In this document: piece after piece, positions 1-6,741 of the stretch
Numbering within the stretch: the first letter of the stretch is position 1
Layout: each line of letters opens with the position of its first letter
NCBI GenBank assembly: GCA_017453335.1
Contig: JAFTKI010000070.1
Location: 1-64,000 of the forward strand
Reading direction: 5' to 3'
Length of the DNA stretch: 64,000 nt
Source of the DNA: Clostridia bacterium
GTDB taxonomy: Bacteria > Bacillota_A > Clostridia > Oscillospirales > CAG-272
The notes under the pieces: generated by a model
Told to the model about the DNA's origin: nothing
What the model saw: the letters and a program-made list of their open reading frames with translations, nothing else
Databases searched by the model: none
Program-made: the position numbers and the translations under genes

Positions 1-79
1 TATTGAAGTCCTCGCACGGATGCTTCCATATGAAAGTGCTGTTGTCGCCTTCATATTTGATAATATCGGCTATTGCCAT
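1..79 (-). CDS. SPFH-domain-like protein, N-terminal fragment
   Basis: Only the first 26 codons lie in the window; the gene runs off the left edge. The peptide begins MAIADIIKYEGDNSTFIW and continues KHPCEDFN. This resembles the N-terminus of bacterial SPFH-domain proteins (YdjI-like, sometimes called virion core proteins), which I recall starting with a nearly identical stretch. An AAAGGAG ribosome-binding site sits 5-6 bases before the ATG at 79. SPFH proteins are membrane-associated scaffolds, but no functional residues can be seen in so short a piece. The leader of this gene contains the left recombination site of the invertible segment, so its transcription probably depends on the orientation of that segment. 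The assignment rests on 26 residues. Confidence 0.55.
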   Translation of the reverse strand, partial: MAIADIIKYEGDNSTFIWKHPCEDFN

Positions 80-104
80 AGTGCGCTCCTTTCATTGTCT
101 CTCT

Positions 105-130
105 TACCACATAATTCTCGTTATGTGGTA
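105..130. repeat. Left inverted recombination core site (IRL)
   Basis: Two perfect 10-bp arms, TACCACATAA (105-114) and TTATGTGGTA (121-130), flank a 6-bp asymmetric centre TTCTCG (115-120). This is the layout of a tyrosine recombinase core site: two inverted binding arms around a 6-8 bp crossover region. A second copy with the reversed centre lies at 325-350. Confidence 0.85.
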
Positions 131-150
131 CTATTGAAAGAAAAATACAA

Positions 151-176
151 AAGCGCAATACAACCGTACTGCGCTC
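151..176. other. Imperfect hairpin inside invertible segment
   Basis: AGCGCA (151-156) pairs with TGCGCT (171-176), with a further TAC/GTA pairing inside. It lies next to the stronger hairpin at 182-212. Its role is unknown; it could help block leftward read-through in this orientation. Confidence 0.4.
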
Positions 177-181
177 AACAA

Positions 182-212
182 GACCAATGAAAAGCCGAAA
201 TCTTCATTGGTC
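182..212. terminator. Hairpin inside invertible segment, possible terminator
   Basis: A perfect 10-bp stem, GACCAATGAA (182-191) with TTCATTGGTC (203-212), and an 11-base loop. A T-rich run follows some ten bases later on the plus strand. It could insulate the two ends of the switch from each other's transcription. Confidence 0.45.
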
Positions 213-274
213 AGCTTCCTATGCTTATTTTTGTAAATTTTTATCTAAAATCGTCATATTATCAACTTTTTGGA

Positions 275-303
275 TTGACAATGGGTTTGAAAAGTGATAT
301 AAT
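275..303 (+). promoter_or_regulatory. Consensus promoter carried by the invertible segment
   Basis: TTGACA (275-280) and TATAAT (298-303) are separated by exactly 17 bases, a perfect vegetative promoter. It points right, away from the SPFH-like gene. If the segment flips, the same elements fall at 175-180 and 152-157 on the minus strand with a clear path to the ATG at 79. Confidence 0.85.
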
Positions 304-324
304 TGCTTATGTATAATTTTTATC

Positions 325-350
325 TACTACATAACGAGAATTATGTGGTA
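325..350. repeat. Right inverted recombination core site (IRR)
   Basis: Arms TACTACATAA (325-334) and TTATGTGGTA (341-350) surround the centre CGAGAA (335-340). The centre is the reverse complement of the one at 115-120, and one arm differs at one base from the left copy. Confidence 0.85.
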
Positions 351-369
351 GATTTCTTTTTTGCCCGTT

Positions 370-1209
370 TTAACACCGCAAAAGCCCTAATTTTTGAATC
401 TGTCTGCGGTGTATCTCGCCTGTTTCCATCGTGTAAATTCTTGTTGTGTTCACGCTGCTGTGACCGAGAATGTCAGCCAAACGCACAATGTCCTTTTGCA
501 AGCTATAATAAGTGCGCGCGAAAAGGTGACGGAGATTATGCGGAAAGACCTTCTTCTCCGACACGTTAGCCGCCTTACATAGCTTTTTCATATCACTCCA
601 AATATTCGATCTATCAAGCGGATTGCCGTTCTTCGTCACGAACACGGCGCCGCTTTTTATTTTTTGCTCCTTGATATATTGCTTCAAAATCTGACAAAGT
701 TGCTTGGGTAAGAACACCTGTCTGCGTTTGCCTTTACAGTTGATTTCGGCAATACCGCGCGAAACAGCTTCAACAGTAACGTAGCGCACCTCGGATACAC
801 GAATGCCCGTAGAACAAATCGTCTGCATCAAGAGATACAAACGCTCGTTTTTCTTCTGCTTCGCCGCTTGCAAAAGGCGGTCATACTCGGCTTTGGTCAA
901 TTCCTTATCCGTAGATGCGAAGATCTGTTTTTGAACTTTAAGATTTTTTACTCTCAAGTCGTACCACTCCATAAAATTGAAAAAGCTATTAAGTGATGAG
1001 AGTGTGGCATTGACACTTGCAGGGGCGTAATGCTCGCAAAGGTATGATTTATATGCAAGAACTGCCGTTTTGCATAGTTCCTGCTCTCCAAGCCACATTT
1101 GAAATTCGCCCACGTCGTGAAGATACTTGTTGACGGTTGCCGCCGCCTTTTCCTCGTTCAACAGATAGTCATTGAATGATTTTATTGTTTCGGTTGTTAT
1201 TTTTCTCAT
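370..1209 (-). CDS. Tyrosine recombinase/integrase, probable invertase of the adjacent switch
   Basis: This 279-residue protein catalyses site-specific strand exchange. The N-terminal SAM-like core-binding domain spans about residues 1-90. The catalytic domain carries the full set: R137 (in STGIRVSE), K159/K161, H224 and R227 (HNLRH), H250 (LGHSS) and the nucleophile Y259 (TRIYT). Its length is typical of small XerC/D-like integrases. A GGGAGGA ribosome-binding site precedes the ATG. The gene ends 20 bp from a core-type site whose partner is about 210 bp further on, and no phage or conjugation genes are in view, so the likeliest job is inverting the promoter segment. An alternative is a leftover integrase of an element that continues to the left. 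Confidence 0.85.
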   Translation of the reverse strand: MRKITTETIKSFNDYLLNEEKAAATVNKYLHDVGEFQMWLGEQELCKTAVLAYKSYLCEHYAPASVNATLSSLNSFFNFMEWYDLRVKNLKVQKQIFASTDKELTKAEYDRLLQAAKQKKNERLYLLMQTICSTGIRVSEVRYVTVEAVSRGIAEINCKGKRRQVFLPKQLCQILKQYIKEQKIKSGAVFVTKNGNPLDRSNIWSDMKKLCKAANVSEKKVFPHNLRHLFARTYYSLQKDIVRLADILGHSSVNTTRIYTMETGEIHRRQIQKLGLLRC

Positions 1210-1300
1210 ATTCTATCATCCTCCCTTTTCATATTTATTTTACCACGAGTAGTGGAAGGATATGTAAAAAGGTGAAAATGAACGAACCAAACAAATCCCC

Positions 1301-1337
1301 CGCCGCCTTAGATGAAAGTCTAAGGTGGCGTTTTTTT
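1301..1337 (+). terminator. Strong plus-strand intrinsic terminator
   Basis: A 12-bp stem (1301-1312 with 1319-1330, one G-U pair), loop TGAAAG and seven T residues. On the minus strand it lacks a T-run. No plus-strand gene precedes it, so it may stop antisense transcription coming from the invertible promoter, or end a small unannotated transcript. Confidence 0.75.
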
Positions 1338-1345
1338 GTTATATA

Positions 1346-2023
1346 TTATTTTGTCAATTTATACCTCATACACGGTCTGCCGCCGGTTTCATAGTTGATC
1401 TCGGAGAACAGGATACCTTTTTGGGTAAGATAGTTGAGATACCTTCTCACGGTAACACCTGTAAGTCCGATACATTCGGCAACTTCATCGCCTGTCATCC
1501 ATCTTGACGGGTTCTTTTTCATTTGGTCAAGGATCATCTCCAAGGTTCGTTCTTGGATCCCCTTGGGATAAAGTTCCCCATTCTTTTTGTGTGCATTCTC
1601 AATAATATAGTCAATATTCTTTTGATTCAATGTGTCAATATCTTTGAGCACCTCAACCTGCGAAATGTATTTATCTAGTGCTATACGAAAACGATCATAG
1701 GTAAAGGGCTTAACAAGATAATCCACTACACCAAGATGCAGAGCTTCTTCAAATGAGGTGCGGTCATTTGCTGCCGTTACCATAATGATATCCACTGTTT
1801 TTTTGTTTTTTCGAATCTCACGAAGTGTTTCAAAGCCATCCATCAATGGCATATACACATCCAAAACAATCAGATCGACATTATTGTCTTCAAGATATTC
1901 AAGCGCGCTCTTTCCATTCTTGCATTTGGCTACCACACGAAAGGATTTGTTGCGGTTGACATATTGCTCATTGATCATAGATACCATTGGATCGTCCTCA
2001 ACAATTAAAACTTTATAGCACAT
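1346..2023 (-). CDS. Response regulator, CitB/DcuR type
   Basis: A 225-residue two-component response regulator. The receiver domain (about 1-120) has the acidic pair D10/D11, phospho-acceptor D55 (VLDVYMP), T83 and K105 (KPF). The C-terminal part (about 165-225) looks like a winged helix-turn-helix (TGDEVAECIGLTGVTVRRYL), as in CitB/CitT/DcuR regulators. It follows the sensor kinase by 14 bp and is surely its partner. Family members control uptake or use of di- and tricarboxylates. The divergent operon at 3962-4842 is the nearest possible target, but that is inference. Confidence 0.88.
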   Translation of the reverse strand: MCYKVLIVEDDPMVSMINEQYVNRNKSFRVVAKCKNGKSALEYLEDNNVDLIVLDVYMPLMDGFETLREIRKNKKTVDIIMVTAANDRTSFEEALHLGVVDYLVKPFTYDRFRIALDKYISQVEVLKDIDTLNQKNIDYIIENAHKKNGELYPKGIQERTLEMILDQMKKNPSRWMTGDEVAECIGLTGVTVRRYLNYLTQKGILFSEINYETGGRPCMRYKLTK

Positions 2024-2037
2024 ATCCTCACTCCTTG

Positions 2038-3660
2038 TTATATACCGAAGCTTACGGTGATCGAAGTTCCCGTGCCGAATTGAGAATTCAGCGTAATTTT
2101 TCCGCCAAGATTATCCACCAATCGTTGGACTTGATATAACCCCGTTCCTCTGCCCTCCCCCTTGGTTGAATAACCATTGAGGAAAACTTTATTTATATTC
2201 TCGTGCTTGATACCGATGCCTGTATCGGTTGTTGTAATCACAAGTGAACCTTGTTTTGAAAAAATACCAAATAACAATTCCTTCGCTTTTTCAAAATCTC
2301 CATTCAATTCATTCATTGCATCAAAAGCGTTATCGATCAAATTTCCGATCACGGTAATCAGTGTTTCGGTAGGAATCGGATAATCGCTTTTGGAAAATCC
2401 AGAGCCTTCCTCTAAAACAAATTTCACGTTCAACTCGGACGCTCTTGCTGATTTTCCGATGAGCAATGCGGCTATGGCAGGATCGGAGATTGCCGACATG
2501 ATTTTACTTATCGTTTCTCGCTGAACAAGGGTAATGTTTTCAATGTAAGCAGAAGCTTTATCGTACATTTCCATTTGCAGAAGTCCAAGAATTACGTGGA
2601 GCTTGTTTGTAAAATCGTGATTGTTCGCTCTCATGGAAGCTACAAGATATCTGGTTCCCGCAAGATCCTCCATCAGCTTGATATATTCCTCGCGGTTATG
2701 CAAAATACCGACAGCTCCGATAATCTCACTTTCCTTTTTGATCGGTATGCGGTCTATTATAAGATTGGTATTTTCAAGTCTTGATTCGTGTACACCAAAC
2801 TCTGTCTCTCCAATAGAAAGCGTGTTCTCAAATACGGTGGAATCACAAATATTTTGAAGCGGTTGACCTACAATATTATTCTCGGCAGAAATCCGACTGC
2901 AACCAAGCATTTTCGTCGCGGGAGTATTAATGAATTGCACCGTTCCCTGTTTATCAATGGCTATCACACCTTCCGCAAGAGATTCCAAAATATTATCTCG
3001 CACTTGATACATCGCCGAAAAAACGTCCGGCTCATATCCGTGAAGCTTCTTTTTGATATTTTCCGAGAGTTCTGCCGAAATAATTATCTCCAGCAATACA
3101 GCAACCACCGTAATAAATAAGAAGATCAGCAGCGTTTGAAAGGTTTCCTTTTTAATGCTTTCTTGAAGCATAACCGTAATAACGAAGCCAATATAATTGC
3201 CATTTTCATCATATATGGCAGCATAGGCGCGGCGCTGCTTTCCCGATGGACCGTCACTATCCTCGGCATAGAATTCATTATCCTCAAACATAGGAACTGT
3301 TCCATCGTATATAGTGCCGATCAAGGAGTGATTGGTGTGATATAAGCGCACATTATCTGCGCTTACAATGGAAATAGCGTCAATGTCTCCAAGCGATTTT
3401 TGCAACGAATCGAAATATCCGGTTAGATATTCGGCATTCGTTTCGCTTGCCATATCATCAAGCAGCGGAGAGGTAGCAATCGTTTGAGAAATATTCTGAA
3501 GGTTACGATCTCGTTTCTGTGTTTCAAAATATATGTTGATGAAAATTCCCGTACCGCCAAGCACAACAGCAAGTAGAATAATAAGAATCAACTGTGTTGT
3601 AAATATTTTCTTTTTGATTTGATGAATGGAGTGGCGCACTGTTGCTTTTTTATTTTTCAT
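2038..3660 (-). CDS. Sensor histidine kinase, CitA/DcuS type
   Basis: A 540-residue membrane kinase. In order: N-terminal membrane helix, extracytoplasmic Cache/PDC-like sensor region, second membrane helix, PAS domain, then a short DcuS-type H-box (NNHDFTNKLHVILGLL, phospho-acceptor His) and an ATPase domain with N-box (NLIDNAFDAM), DTGIGI and GRGTGLY. An upstream in-frame ATG at 3696 exists, but the ATG at 3660 has a GGGAGA ribosome-binding site, so I chose 3660. It forms an operon with the response regulator downstream. The ligand is unknown; relatives sense citrate, malate or fumarate. Confidence 0.88.
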   Translation of the reverse strand: MKNKKATVRHSIHQIKKKIFTTQLILIILLAVVLGGTGIFINIYFETQKRDRNLQNISQTIATSPLLDDMASETNAEYLTGYFDSLQKSLGDIDAISIVSADNVRLYHTNHSLIGTIYDGTVPMFEDNEFYAEDSDGPSGKQRRAYAAIYDENGNYIGFVITVMLQESIKKETFQTLLIFLFITVVAVLLEIIISAELSENIKKKLHGYEPDVFSAMYQVRDNILESLAEGVIAIDKQGTVQFINTPATKMLGCSRISAENNIVGQPLQNICDSTVFENTLSIGETEFGVHESRLENTNLIIDRIPIKKESEIIGAVGILHNREEYIKLMEDLAGTRYLVASMRANNHDFTNKLHVILGLLQMEMYDKASAYIENITLVQRETISKIMSAISDPAIAALLIGKSARASELNVKFVLEEGSGFSKSDYPIPTETLITVIGNLIDNAFDAMNELNGDFEKAKELLFGIFSKQGSLVITTTDTGIGIKHENINKVFLNGYSTKGEGRGTGLYQVQRLVDNLGGKITLNSQFGTGTSITVSFGI

Positions 3661-3744
3661 ATATCTCTCCCATTTTGTGTTACAGCATAATTTCATGAAA
3701 CAAAAATGTGTGCTTGCATGGACATTTTTGTGAAGTCATCCATA

Positions 3745-3809
3745 CCGCAGGCGCACGATAGTGCTCGAGGCACGAAGAGCCAAGCCTTGTGCAGTAAGGC
3801 TTTCTGCGG
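3745..3809. ncRNA. Clustered stem-loops closed by a long-range stem, possible structured leader
   Basis: CCGCAG (3745-3750) pairs with CTGCGG (3804-3809) and encloses GCAC/GTGC (3753-3764, GATA loop), a short TCG/CGA stem and AAGCCTT/AAGGCTT (3782-3802). It lies between two divergent promoters, on the kinase side. If transcribed leftward it would be the leader of the kinase operon. It does not fold as a tRNA. No known riboswitch class was recognised. Confidence 0.4.
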
Positions 3810-3811
3810 CT

Positions 3812-3841
3812 ATTATATCATATTTTAACTTTCTAAAACAA
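3812..3841 (-). promoter_or_regulatory. Promoter for the two-component operon
   Basis: On the minus strand, TTGTTT (3841-3836) and TATAAT (3817-3812) are separated by 18 bases. Transcription would start at or just inside the hairpin cluster at 3745-3809. Confidence 0.55.
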
Positions 3842-3899
3842 CTTTTGAAAGTAAAATAAATTAAAACTTGTAAAAAAAATATTGCTTATTTTGATAAAA

Positions 3900-3928
3900 T
3901 TGTTTTAATTACTTCTTCGTGATATGAT
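3900..3928 (+). promoter_or_regulatory. Promoter for the PQ-loop/SGNH operon
   Basis: TTGTTT (3900-3905), 17 bases, TATGAT (3923-3928). It lies 33 bp before the ATG at 3962 and diverges from the kinase promoter. Confidence 0.6.
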
Positions 3929-3961
3929 GATAACAACAAATAGAACAAAGGAGACTTTACT

Positions 3962-4246
3962 ATGGATATCGCACCTATTCTTGAAACCATTATGCTTGTA
4001 TGCTTTGGATTTTCCTGGCCAATGAATCTGATCAAAGCATACAAAGCACGCACCGCAAAAAGCACGAGCCTGCCTTTTATTCTTCTTATCATCACGGGTT
4101 ACATAGCCGGAATTTCGGCAAAAATTGTACTTGGAAATATCAACTATGTATTGGTGGCATATTTGCTCAATCTCGCTATTGTTTCGCTCAATCTCATAGT
4201 TTATTTTCGAAACGTAGCACTTGACAGAAAAACAGAAAAAGCATAA
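3962..4246 (+). CDS. Small PQ-loop (SemiSWEET-like) membrane protein
   Basis: A 94-residue protein with three predicted membrane helices. A PQ-loop-like stretch follows helix 1 (FSWPMNLIKAYKARTAKSTS), with the conserved proline and the T-S pair typical of MtN3/SemiSWEET proteins. These are three-helix half-transporters that dimerise to move sugars or other small solutes. The AAAGGAG ribosome-binding site is good. The next gene follows by 14 bp. It could also belong to an uncharacterised PQ-loop branch with another role. The substrate cannot be told from the sequence. Confidence 0.7.
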   Translation: MDIAPILETIMLVCFGFSWPMNLIKAYKARTAKSTSLPFILLIITGYIAGISAKIVLGNINYVLVAYLLNLAIVSLNLIVYFRNVALDRKTEKA

Positions 4247-4260
4247 CGGAGGAAAAAATC

Positions 4261-4842
4261 GTGTTTGATAATGAAATTGCAAAATACAAATCCTTGAACC
4301 ATCTTGCTGAATCTGACGGTATCGTTATTTTTGGCGGAAATGACGATGTTGACATTCCACTTGGAGAGTTGAAACAAGCGTTTGCCATTAATGAGCGTAT
4401 TTATAATCGCAGTTTTTCAAGCATAACAGTAGCAGGTGCGGCAACGGTTTACACTGAATGTATTGCTGAACTCTGTCCCGATACAGTGTTATTACATATC
4501 GGAGAAGCGGATGTATCCGATTTTAACGGGAATGAGATTGCTTTTGAAACAAGCTACCGCACCCTTATCGATACAGTTAGAGAAAAGAACAAAGGGTGCC
4601 GTATTGTCATCATATCTTTGAAAAACTACGATAATAATGTTGCTGTAACCGAGATAAATAAGCTCTTGAAAGCGGTTGCCGATTCGGAAAAATGTGAGTT
4701 TGAAGATATTTCTGCAAAGCAGGCTTGGAACGCAAAAGAAAGCAGCGGAATTACAGCTTTCCTTTATGACATTGGGTTTGACAGACCGCTGAATGTCAAG
4801 CATCCCATCTATAATTTGGTTAGAATTTTATTCTGTTATTGA
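4261..4842 (+). CDS. SGNH-hydrolase-like protein with altered catalytic blocks
   Basis: A 193-residue protein with a GTG start preceded by GGAGG. The fold pattern suggests an SGNH/GDSL esterase: a strand ending VIFGGNDDVD where the family has GDS, and LLHIGEADVSDF where it has GxND. The nucleophile serine of block I is not where expected (GNDD instead of GDS), so catalysis is doubtful. It is co-transcribed with the PQ-loop protein. The remainder is not recognisable. Confidence 0.5.
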   Translation: MFDNEIAKYKSLNHLAESDGIVIFGGNDDVDIPLGELKQAFAINERIYNRSFSSITVAGAATVYTECIAELCPDTVLLHIGEADVSDFNGNEIAFETSYRTLIDTVREKNKGCRIVIISLKNYDNNVAVTEINKLLKAVADSEKCEFEDISAKQAWNAKESSGITAFLYDIGFDRPLNVKHPIYNLVRILFCY

Positions 4843-4974
4843 TAACGTCCTCTGTAAACGGTATTAGATTTTAAAATCATCCCCCGCCGACGGCAATTCA
4901 CCGTGCAAAATCATCACGTAATAAGGTTATATGGACAAGGGGCAGAGTCATTTAGATGCAGAAGACGTGATTTG

Positions 4975-5008
4975 CCGCTCGTCACCGTACAAAGGTACGG
5001 CAGAGCGG
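4975..5008. other. Nested hairpin downstream of the SGNH-like gene
   Basis: CCGTAC AAAG GTACGG (4985-5000) sits inside CCGCTC (4975-4980) and GAGCGG (5003-5008). The T-run after it is missing, so it is only a weak terminator candidate for the plus-strand operon. The rest of 4843-4974 holds nothing recognisable except loosely complementary ACGTGAT-type stretches. Confidence 0.45.
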
Positions 5009-5023
5009 TAAAAAGCCACATAA

Positions 5024-5066
5024 AATGTTGAAATCCGCCGATTTTTTGTCGGCGGATTTCAACATT
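5024..5066 (-). terminator. Perfect 18-bp hairpin between convergent transcripts
   Basis: The stem 5024-5041 pairs perfectly with 5049-5066 around a 7-base loop. It lies about 100 bp after the pyk stop and is the likeliest terminator for pyk on the minus strand, where a TTTTT run follows after about 12 bases. It could act in both directions. Confidence 0.6.
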
Positions 5067-5162
5067 CTAAGAAAAATTGTAAGAATCAGGGGCTTTTTTC
5101 GGTTGTTTTTTCTTTTTCCTACTCCGTGGCTTTTGTTCTGCGCTGAATGAATCAGCCCCTTT

Positions 5163-6575
5163 TTATATCTCTTCAATTTTAATCAAATTCGTATTGCCCG
5201 AATGTCCTGTTGTATCGCCGCCGGTGATAACGATGCGATCCTTTTTGGACAAGCTAAGCTCCTTCGCGGCAATCTTCTTTGCGGTATAGAACAGCACGTC
5301 GGTAGAGGTGAACTGCTCGCACATAGCAGGGATAACTCCCCAAGAGAGCGCGAGCTTTCTCCATGTATTCTCATTGGTTGTAAGACCTATGATCGCAACG
5401 GGTGCGCGGAAACGCGACACCATTCTTGCGGTCATTCCCGAAAGAGAGCAGGCTACGATCGCTTTTGCATTGATATCAATTGCCATACCGCAGGTAGAGT
5501 GAGAGATGGCGTCGGTCATGTTACGGATTTGGAAATCTGCTTCGTAAAAGCGTTTCTTAAAATCAATGTTTCCTTCCGTTGTTTCCGCGATCTTCGCCAT
5601 CGTTTCCACCGCTTGGATCGGATATTTGCCTGCCGCGGTTTCACCGGAAAGCATAATGGCACTCGTTCCGTCATATACAGCGTTGGCAATATCGGATATT
5701 TCCGCTCTCGTGGGACGGGCATTGTTTATCATAGATTCCAGCATTTCGGTTGCGGTAATCACGCGCTTGCCAAGCATACGGCACTTGGTGATCAGCTTCT
5801 TCTGGATAGCGGGAAGATTTTCAAAAGGAATTTCAACACCCATATCTCCGCGTGCAACCATAATACCGTCGCAGTATCCGCAAATTTCCTCGATATTATC
5901 AACACCCGATTGATTTTCGATCTTGGCAATCAATTCGATATCCGTGGCTCCGATTTCGTTCATATAATTACGAACGTCGATCAGATCTTGCTTGCAAGAA
6001 ACAAAGGAGCAAGCAATATAATCGATTCCGTTATCAACACCAAATTTGATGTCCTTCTTGTCCTGCTCGGAAAGATAGGGTTGCTTCATCACCTTACCCG
6101 GAAAGCTCATGCTCTTACGGTCGGAAAGCTCTCCGCCGCAAATCACCTTACATTCGATATTTGTACCTTCGATCTTCTCAACCAGGAAGTTCAAAAGACC
6201 GTTATTGAGAAGGATCGTATCGCCAAGAGAGAGCTCCTGCGGAAGATTTGCATAGTTGACCGAAACATGTTCTCTGTTACCAACGATATCATCGGTGGTA
6301 AAGGTAAAACGGTCTCCGTCACAGAGCATGATCTTCCCCTCCTCAAAGGTCTTGATACGGTATTCGGGGCCTTTTGTATCAAGCATAATCGCAATAGGAA
6401 GCTGCAATTCCTCTCTTACTTCTTTTACAAGATCAATTTTTCTTTGATGGTCTGCGTGTGTGTTGTGGGAGAAATTCAATCTTGCCACGTTCATTCCCGC
6501 CAGACAAAGCCCCTTGATGACCTCTTTTGTTTCGCTTGCGGGACCAAGCGTACATACGATTTTTGTTTTGCGCAT
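5163..6575 (-). CDS. pyk: Pyruvate kinase
   Basis: A 470-residue glycolytic enzyme that transfers phosphate from phosphoenolpyruvate to ADP. Visible motifs: KTKIVCTLGPAS at the start, NFSHN, MLDTKGPEYR, LIAKIENQSGVDN with the catalytic lysine, MVARGDMGVE, and ARPTRAEISDIANAVYDGTSAIMLSGETAAGKYP. The usual TQMLESM reads TEMLESM here. Length is normal for the form without the extra C-terminal PEP-utiliser domain. It is monocistronic, with its own consensus promoter at 6638-6666. Confidence 0.97.
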   Translation of the reverse strand: MRKTKIVCTLGPASETKEVIKGLCLAGMNVARLNFSHNTHADHQRKIDLVKEVREELQLPIAIMLDTKGPEYRIKTFEEGKIMLCDGDRFTFTTDDIVGNREHVSVNYANLPQELSLGDTILLNNGLLNFLVEKIEGTNIECKVICGGELSDRKSMSFPGKVMKQPYLSEQDKKDIKFGVDNGIDYIACSFVSCKQDLIDVRNYMNEIGATDIELIAKIENQSGVDNIEEICGYCDGIMVARGDMGVEIPFENLPAIQKKLITKCRMLGKRVITATEMLESMINNARPTRAEISDIANAVYDGTSAIMLSGETAAGKYPIQAVETMAKIAETTEGNIDFKKRFYEADFQIRNMTDAISHSTCGMAIDINAKAIVACSLSGMTARMVSRFRAPVAIIGLTTNENTWRKLALSWGVIPAMCEQFTSTDVLFYTAKKIAAKELSLSKKDRIVITGGDTTGHSGNTNLIKIEEI

Positions 6576-6637
6576 ATTGTATCCTTTCTTCTCCCGGTCA
6601 TTCGAGGCTCGAGAGCACGCATCATTTTTACCGATAT

Positions 6638-6666
6638 ATTATAATATATCTGCAAGATTTTGTCAA
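6638..6666 (-). promoter_or_regulatory. pyk promoter
   Basis: On the minus strand TTGACA (6666-6661), 17 bases, TATAAT (6643-6638): a perfect consensus. Confidence 0.85.
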
Positions 6667-6704
6667 TATTTTTTCTTAAATATGAAGACAAAAATCAGAG
6701 CATC

Positions 6705-6733
6705 ATTGCGGTTGCAAATGAGGAAACCGCAAT
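6705..6733 (-). terminator. Hairpin after the adenylation-enzyme gene
   Basis: ATTGCGGTT (6705-6713) pairs with AACCGCAAT (6725-6733). It lies just past the stop of the adenylation gene. The T-run follows only after several bases, so termination may be weak. Confidence 0.45.
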
Positions 6734-6741
6734 ACTTTTTT

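Larger units (their letters stand above)
105..350. other. Candidate invertible promoter segment (phase switch)
   Basis: The segment is bounded by two 26-bp sites that differ at one position. Their 6-bp centres are reverse complements (TTCTCG and CGAGAA), so recombination between them would invert rather than delete the DNA. Inside lie two hairpins and one perfect consensus promoter near the right end, reading right. A tyrosine recombinase gene ends 20 bp from the right site. In the orientation present here the promoter reads into the 3' end of the recombinase gene, antisense to it. After inversion it would sit at about 152-180 and read left into the SPFH-like gene. Such switches are established for other Clostridia; function here is inferred. 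Confidence 0.75.

Noticed and set aside
105..350. Prophage or integrative-element attachment sites
   Set aside because: The two sites are inverted, only about 200 bp apart, and no other mobile-element genes are in view, so inversion fits better than integration. The left side of the window is not visible, so this is not fully excluded.
303..569. 88-codon plus-strand frame starting at the invertible promoter
   Set aside because: It lies mainly antisense to the recombinase, has no ribosome-binding site and its translation resembles no protein. An antisense RNA is more plausible.
3745..3809. Possible tRNA (even a suppressor tRNA)
   Set aside because: The closing stem and three hairpins look clover-like, but there is no TTCRA T-loop, no D-loop GG, and no proper 7-base anticodon loop on either strand.
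4982..5176. 64-codon minus-strand frame after pyk
   Set aside because: It runs through the perfect 18-bp hairpin and overlaps the end of pyk; its lysine-rich product looks random.
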